Assembly (NCBI GenBank): GCA_946405645.1 | Contig: CAMJHW010000051.1 | Location: 1 to 9,230 of the forward strand | Length of the DNA stretch: 9,230 bases | Direction: 5' to 3' | Source: an uncultured Bacteroidales bacterium | Lineage (GTDB): Bacteria; Bacteroidota; Bacteroidia; Bacteroidales; UBA932 | Part shown: piece after piece, positions 5,738 through 9,230 of the stretch | How the letters are laid out: each line of letters opens with the position of its first letter | Numbering within the stretch: position 1 is the first letter of the stretch | The notes under the pieces: model-generated | Told to the model about the DNA's origin: nothing | Databases searched by the model: none | Seen by the model: the letters and a program-made list of their open reading frames with translations, nothing else | Translations under genes and position numbers: made by a program

Positions 5738-6455
5738 TGACAGTCCAGACTCGTTCCATCGGCTGCCCAACAGCCGGTTCACACGCTTTACTGCCCGTCT
5801 TGCAAGGCTGTTCTGGCGCAGGAAAGTCATAGGACAGGACAATATCGACCGTTCCAAGGCGTCTGTCTTTACCTGTAACCACGGTAAGACCTCCGGTCCG
5901 GTCACGGCCGTCGTATATCTCCCCGTCCGCTTCCGGCCCTGGATCAACGGATGCATGCTGAACCGGGAGGAAGCTACTGACACGATGATGAGGACCTTCA
6001 GGGACAAGTTCAACTTCCTCGGCCCGAAACTGAAGCGGGGCATCATCCACAGTGTATCCGGGACGATATGTCATTTCCTGAACTCTTTCGAACCCATCCC
6101 CGTGTACAAAGGGATGCCGAAAGCGTCGGCAGACACAATAAAGCAGAGCGTAGATGCACTGGTCCGAGGTGAAAACCTCCTCATCTTTCCGGAAAAGCCG
6201 AAAGACAGATACAATGAGGAGTCGTACAAGGATTTCAATACCGGCTTCGCCGCGCTCGGCAGAGCCTACTATGAGCGAACGGGACAGTGTCTGGATTTTT
6301 ACCCGGCCTGGTCCGACCGCGAGTCGCATACATTCCGCATCGGGAAGCCGGTTACCTTCGATCCCGCGAATGATGCCAGGATGGAGAAGCAGCGCATCTC
6401 CGCGGAACTCAAGGAGCGCATGGCCGGGCTCAGGCAAAAGGCAAGAGAACTATAA
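5724..6455 (+). CDS. PlsC/LPLAT-like acyltransferase with altered catalytic motif
   Basis: This 243-residue protein resembles the 1-acyl-glycerol-3-phosphate acyltransferase (PlsC, LPLAT) fold. Motif I should read NHX4D; here it is N52-H53-G-K-T-S-G58, so the His is kept but the usual Asp is Gly. The motif-II-like segment is EPIPVYKG (123-130) and the motif-III-like segment is LLIFPEKP (152-159), with FPEK in place of FPEG. The order and spacing of blocks still fit LPLATs. From memory, related Bacteroidota proteins also carry NHG...GP at motif I, so this may be a distinct subfamily rather than a broken enzyme; I could not check this. There is no clear transmembrane helix, and the N terminus is basic and amphipathic (FTRFTARLARLFWRRK), suggesting peripheral membrane binding. 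A second ATG at 5730 is an equally good start (241 residues, 8-bp overlap with the upstream gene). It is probably co-translated with the CDP-alcohol transferase. Confidence 0.75.
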   Translation: MTMNNDSPDSFHRLPNSRFTRFTARLARLFWRRKVIGQDNIDRSKASVFTCNHGKTSGPVTAVVYLPVRFRPWINGCMLNREEATDTMMRTFRDKFNFLGPKLKRGIIHSVSGTICHFLNSFEPIPVYKGMPKASADTIKQSVDALVRGENLLIFPEKPKDRYNEESYKDFNTGFAALGRAYYERTGQCLDFYPAWSDRESHTFRIGKPVTFDPANDARMEKQRISAELKERMAGLRQKAREL

Positions 6456-6474
6456 CCTTAAATCATACAATATC

Positions 6475-9090
6475 ATGTGTAAACGGAAGTATCTATTCTT
6501 CGTCCTGGCTGCAACCCTGATGGTTGCCGGATGCCAGCAGCGCTATGAGTATCCTTTCCAGAACCCCCGTCTCAAGATCGACAAGAGGGTCGACAACCTG
6601 ATCTCGCTCCTCACTCCCGAAGAGAAGATCGGCCTGATGATGAACGGCTCCGTATCCGTCGACAGGCTCGACATCCCCGCCTACAACTGGTGGAACGAGG
6701 CCTGCCACGGAATCTGCTACGACGATGTGACAGTATTCCCCCAGGTGATCGCCCTCGGCGCCACTTTCGACGCCGACCAGCAGTATGAGATCTACACCGC
6801 GGTGTCCGACGAGGCGCGCGCCGTGTGGAACACCACCGACCACCATGTCCTGGGCGTCACCGAACCCAACGGCAGCATCTGGCATCAGGGCCTTTCATTC
6901 TGGTGCCCCAACGTCAACATTTTCCGCGACCCAAGGTGGGGACGCGGACAGGAGACTCCCGGCGAGGACCCGTATCTCAACGCCGTGATGGGTACCCAGA
7001 CGGTCAAGGCCATGCAAGGCAACGACAAGAAATACTTCAAGCTGCACTCCTGCGCCAAGCATTACGCAGTCCACAGCGGGCCGGAGCCGCTCCGACACAG
7101 ATTCGATGTCTCGGTATCCATGAGGGATCTCTGGGAGACTTATCTCCCTGCCTTCAGGATGATCGTCAAGGAAGGCAATGTGCAGGAAGTGATGTGCGCA
7201 TACCACAGGTATGAGGGCGAGCCTTGCTGCGCCAGCGACAGACTGCTCCAGGACATCCTCCGCGACAAGTGGGGATTCAGCGGCATAGTAGTTTCCGACT
7301 GCGGAGCCATCAACGATTTCTACCGTCCCAACAACCACGGTACTCATCCCGACGCTGCCACCGCTTCCGTCGATGCAGTGCTCTCCGGCACCGATGTCGA
7401 GTGTGGTACGGCTTACAAGTCCCTGGTGGAGGCCATTTCCAAAGGCCTCATCACTGAAGCCGAAATCGACGTGAACGTCCGCCGCATCCTCCGTTCCCGT
7501 TTTGAGCTCGGTATGTTCGACCCTGCCGAAAATCTTCCCTGGGCCAACCTCGGACTCGACGACCTCAGCAGCCCGGCCCATACCGAACTTGCCAAGAAAG
7601 CTGCACGCGAAGCCATCGTCCTCCTCAAGAATGACGATGACATACTCCCGCTCCGCAAGGACAATATCACCATCGCCGTCGTCGGCCCCAACGCCGACAA
7701 CGCCCGCGTAATCCTCGGCAACTACAACGGATATCCCACCGAGGCCAACACCAAGACCATCCTCGGCGCCATCCGCGATGCAGCCCCCAATGCGAAGGTC
7801 ATCTTCGAGCAGGCCTGCGACCTTGCGGATCCTTTCATCTCCACTCACTATATTTCTCGTATGAACGGAGGGAAAGGTCTGCACGCCGACTACTTCAACA
7901 ATACCGAGTTCGGTGGAAACGTAGTGGCATCCGTTGACTACGACCAGCCTCTGACGCTCAACACCACTTCTCCCGCCCTTGCTCACGAGGACTGCGCCTG
8001 GGAGGAGGGACTCAACCTCACCGGCTTCTCAGCCCGCTACAGCGGAAGCTTCACGGCCGACTTCACCGGAGATATGATCTACAGCGTACGCAGCAGCTCC
8101 AAGTACAATTTCAAGGTTAACGGCAAGACCGTGGCCGAGCAGGAGGCCCCTGCGGGTGGTCGCGGCTTCGGAGGTTTCGGAAGAGGCTTCGCACCCACCA
8201 CGTTCCCTGTGGTCAAGGGCCAGACTTACGACATCTCTGTCGAACTTTCGCAGCCTGAGGCCAGGTCCGCTTCGTTCTCGTTCGACATCTACAGCCGCAG
8301 GCCCGTGGACTTCGCCGCAGTTGCAAACAATGTCAAGGACGCCGACGTGATCGTTATGGTGAGCGGCATCTCTTCCGACATCGAAGGTGAAGGCCACGAC
8401 CGTTCATACATCGAACTCCCCGAGGTCCAGCAGCAGCTTCTTGCCGCCATGGATGCCACCGGCAAGCCCGTCGTCCTTATCAACGTTTCCGGCAGCGCCA
8501 TCGGCTTCGGCAATGTCGAGAACAAGTATGACGCGCTCATCCAGGCATGGTACGGAGGCCAGGCCTGCGGTATCGCAGCGGCCGACGTACTCTTCGGCGA
8601 CTACAACCCCGCCGGACGTCTCCCCGTCACATTCTATGCCTCCACCGAGCAGCTTCCCGACTTCCAGGACTACTCGATGGACAACAGGACTTACCGTTAT
8701 TTCAAGGGTGAGCCGCTCTATGCGTTCGGATACGGACTGAGCTACACCAGCTTCAGCTACGGTGACGCAAAGGTCGCCGGAGGCGCCACCAAGATGACCC
8801 TTACCGTTCCCGTCACCAACACCGGTTCACGCGACGGCGACGAGGTGGTCCAGGTCTATGTCAAGGCCCTCGACAATCCCGACGCTCCCATCAAGGCCCT
8901 CAAGGGCTTCAAGCGTGTGAACGTCGCGGCGGGCGCCACTGTGGATGTCACCGTGAACCTCAGCGACGGTGCCTTCGAGTTCTACGACGCCTCCATCGAC
9001 GAGCTTTCCGTCAAGCCCGGACGTTACCAGCTGCTTTATGGCGGTTCGTCCCTCGACTCTGACTTGAAAGCCGTCGAGGTGAAGATCTAA
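6475..9090 (+). CDS. GH3 family glycoside hydrolase (beta-xylosidase/glucosidase type) with PA14 insert, lipoprotein
   Basis: This 871-residue enzyme removes sugars from the non-reducing ends of beta-linked glycans. The start at 6475 is chosen because it begins a lipoprotein signal (KRK, hydrophobic core, lipobox VAG-C20); the same frame stays open farther upstream but there overlaps the acyltransferase gene. The GH3 N-terminal barrel covers about residues 40-345: NWWNEACHG (71-79), RDPRWGRGQETPGEDPYL (151-168), KHYAVHSGPE (195-204), and VVSDCGAI (272-279) with D275 as nucleophile. The GH3 C-terminal domain (about 375-760) is split by a PA14 domain (about 461-606) and carries EGEGHDR (637-643), with E637 or E639 as probable acid/base. 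A fibronectin-III-like domain ends the protein (about 775-870). The GQETPGEDP form favours the xylosidase clade, as in Prevotella Xyl3 enzymes, but substrate is unproven. The short acid-poor sequence after Cys20 (QQRYEYPF) does not resemble a surface-export signal. The 19-bp gap from the previous gene holds no promoter match. Confidence 0.95.
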   Translation: MCKRKYLFFVLAATLMVAGCQQRYEYPFQNPRLKIDKRVDNLISLLTPEEKIGLMMNGSVSVDRLDIPAYNWWNEACHGICYDDVTVFPQVIALGATFDADQQYEIYTAVSDEARAVWNTTDHHVLGVTEPNGSIWHQGLSFWCPNVNIFRDPRWGRGQETPGEDPYLNAVMGTQTVKAMQGNDKKYFKLHSCAKHYAVHSGPEPLRHRFDVSVSMRDLWETYLPAFRMIVKEGNVQEVMCAYHRYEGEPCCASDRLLQDILRDKWGFSGIVVSDCGAINDFYRPNNHGTHPDAATASVDAVLSGTDVECGTAYKSLVEAISKGLITEAEIDVNVRRILRSRFELGMFDPAENLPWANLGLDDLSSPAHTELAKKAAREAIVLLKNDDDILPLRKDNITIAVVGPNADNARVILGNYNGYPTEANTKTILGAIRDAAPNAKVIFEQACDLADPFISTHYISRMNGGKGLHADYFNNTEFGGNVVASVDYDQPLTLNTTSPALAHEDCAWEEGLNLTGFSARYSGSFTADFTGDMIYSVRSSSKYNFKVNGKTVAEQEAPAGGRGFGGFGRGFAPTTFPVVKGQTYDISVELSQPEARSASFSFDIYSRRPVDFAAVANNVKDADVIVMVSGISSDIEGEGHDRSYIELPEVQQQLLAAMDATGKPVVLINVSGSAIGFGNVENKYDALIQAWYGGQACGIAAADVLFGDYNPAGRLPVTFYASTEQLPDFQDYSMDNRTYRYFKGEPLYAFGYGLSYTSFSYGDAKVAGGATKMTLTVPVTNTGSRDGDEVVQVYVKALDNPDAPIKALKGFKRVNVAAGATVDVTVNLSDGAFEFYDASIDELSVKPGRYQLLYGGSSLDSDLKAVEVKI

Positions 9091-9092
9091 AG

Positions 9093-9126
9093 ACAGGCAC
9101 AAAACATGGCAATTTGTGCCTGTTTT
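9093..9126 (+). terminator. Rho-independent terminator 1 after the GH3 gene
   Basis: An 11-bp perfect stem (ACAGGCACAAA at 9093-9103 with TTTGTGCCTGT at 9113-9123) encloses a 9-nt loop and runs into a short T tract (9123-9126). It begins 2 bp after the stop codon. The T tract is short, so this may terminate only partly. Confidence 0.8.
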
Positions 9127-9141
9127 GATCGTCCAACAACA

Positions 9142-9176
9142 AAAAAAGCACAAATCGCAATGATTTGTGCTTTTTT
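9142..9176 (+). terminator. Rho-independent terminator 2, probably bidirectional
   Basis: A 15-bp perfect stem (AAAAAAGCACAAATC at 9142-9156 with GATTTGTGCTTTTTT at 9162-9176) encloses a 5-nt loop. The T run (9171-9176) on the + strand and the mirrored A run (9141-9147) mean it can end transcription from both directions. Its core arms GCACAAA/TTTGTGC are the same as in the preceding terminator. Confidence 0.88.
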
Positions 9177-9199
9177 AATACCAAACCTTCCAAAACAAC

Positions 9200-9230
9200 A
9201 TGGAAGGTAAATTCCGTGGAGATAGTCGGA
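9200..9230 (+). CDS. Possible start of a downstream gene, cut by window edge
   Basis: An ATG at 9200 opens a frame of ten codons (MEGKFRGDSR) that stays open to the end of the window. The A-rich bases just before it (9191-9199) are typical upstream of Bacteroidota start codons, and the position just after two terminators suits a new gene. Ten codons are too few to identify a product or prove coding, and the region could equally be non-coding. Confidence 0.22.
   Translation, partial: MEGKFRGDSR

Noticed and set aside
5267..6046. A 259-codon open frame on the - strand across the CDP-alcohol transferase and acyltransferase genes
   Set aside because: It crosses two real genes in the other strand and has no recognisable motif.
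6154..6474. Upstream extension of the GH3 reading frame by 107 codons
   Set aside because: The extension overlaps the acyltransferase gene in another frame, is Ser/Arg/Pro-rich, and would bury the lipoprotein signal peptide that begins at 6475.
6895..7986. A 363-codon open frame on the - strand inside the GH3 gene
   Set aside because: It lies wholly opposite a clear GH3 coding region with catalytic motifs. Its translation is rich in Val/Gly/Asp without any recognisable motif, as expected for the antisense of GC-ending codons.
1..9230. CRISPR array, tRNA/rRNA genes, insertion sequences or phage genes
   Set aside because: No spaced direct repeats, cloverleaf-like segments, transposase or integrase motifs were seen; nearly all of the window is accounted for by coding regions.

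Overview
The window looks like chromosomal DNA from a member of the Bacteroidota, most likely an uncultured gut- or rumen-type Bacteroidales of moderately high GC (roughly 55-60% by eye). The pointers are Bacteroidota-style -7 promoter elements (TAnnTTTG), starts without Shine-Dalgarno sequences, two lipoprotein signal peptides, an ECF sigma factor paired with a dual-membrane-spanning anti-sigma/beta-barrel protein, and a PA14-containing GH3 glycosidase. The genus cannot be fixed from this sequence alone.

Layout. (1) 1-465 is the C-terminal end of a protein cut by the window edge. It carries a ricin-type (QxW)3 beta-trefoil, probably the sugar-binding tail of a secreted glycan-active protein, and is closed by a strong terminator (489-524). 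(2) 582-3695 is a tight three-gene + strand operon: a lipoprotein serpin with an inhibitory-type hinge, an ECF sigma-70 factor, and a protein with an N-terminal anti-sigma-like segment, one inner-membrane helix, a repetitive Ala/Pro/Glu linker and a C-terminal outer-membrane barrel. All junctions overlap (1 bp and 8 bp). (3) 3692-5005 on the - strand is a monofunctional aspartokinase, convergent with and overlapping the operon end by 4 bp. (4) 5066-9090 is a second + strand operon: a CDP-alcohol phosphatidyltransferase, a PlsC-like acyltransferase with an altered catalytic motif, and a lipoprotein GH3 beta-xylosidase/glucosidase with an inserted PA14 domain. Two tandem terminators (9093-9126 and 9142-9176) close it. 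A possible new gene begins at 9200 but runs off the window.

How the genes may work together. The middle operon reads as a self-contained envelope-sensing circuit. The sigma factor would be held by the cytosolic tail of the barrel protein, while the serpin is a secreted, membrane-anchored protease inhibitor transcribed in the same unit. This suggests, as inference, a protease- or envelope-stress response. The aspartokinase is housekeeping (Asp-family amino acids and diaminopimelate). The second operon couples two phospholipid-type enzymes with a glycan-degrading lipoprotein; their joint purpose is unclear.

The most unusual items are the serpin/ECF/anti-sigma-barrel operon, the sharp GC change inside the barrel gene, and the loss of the catalytic Asp of the HX4D motif in the acyltransferase.
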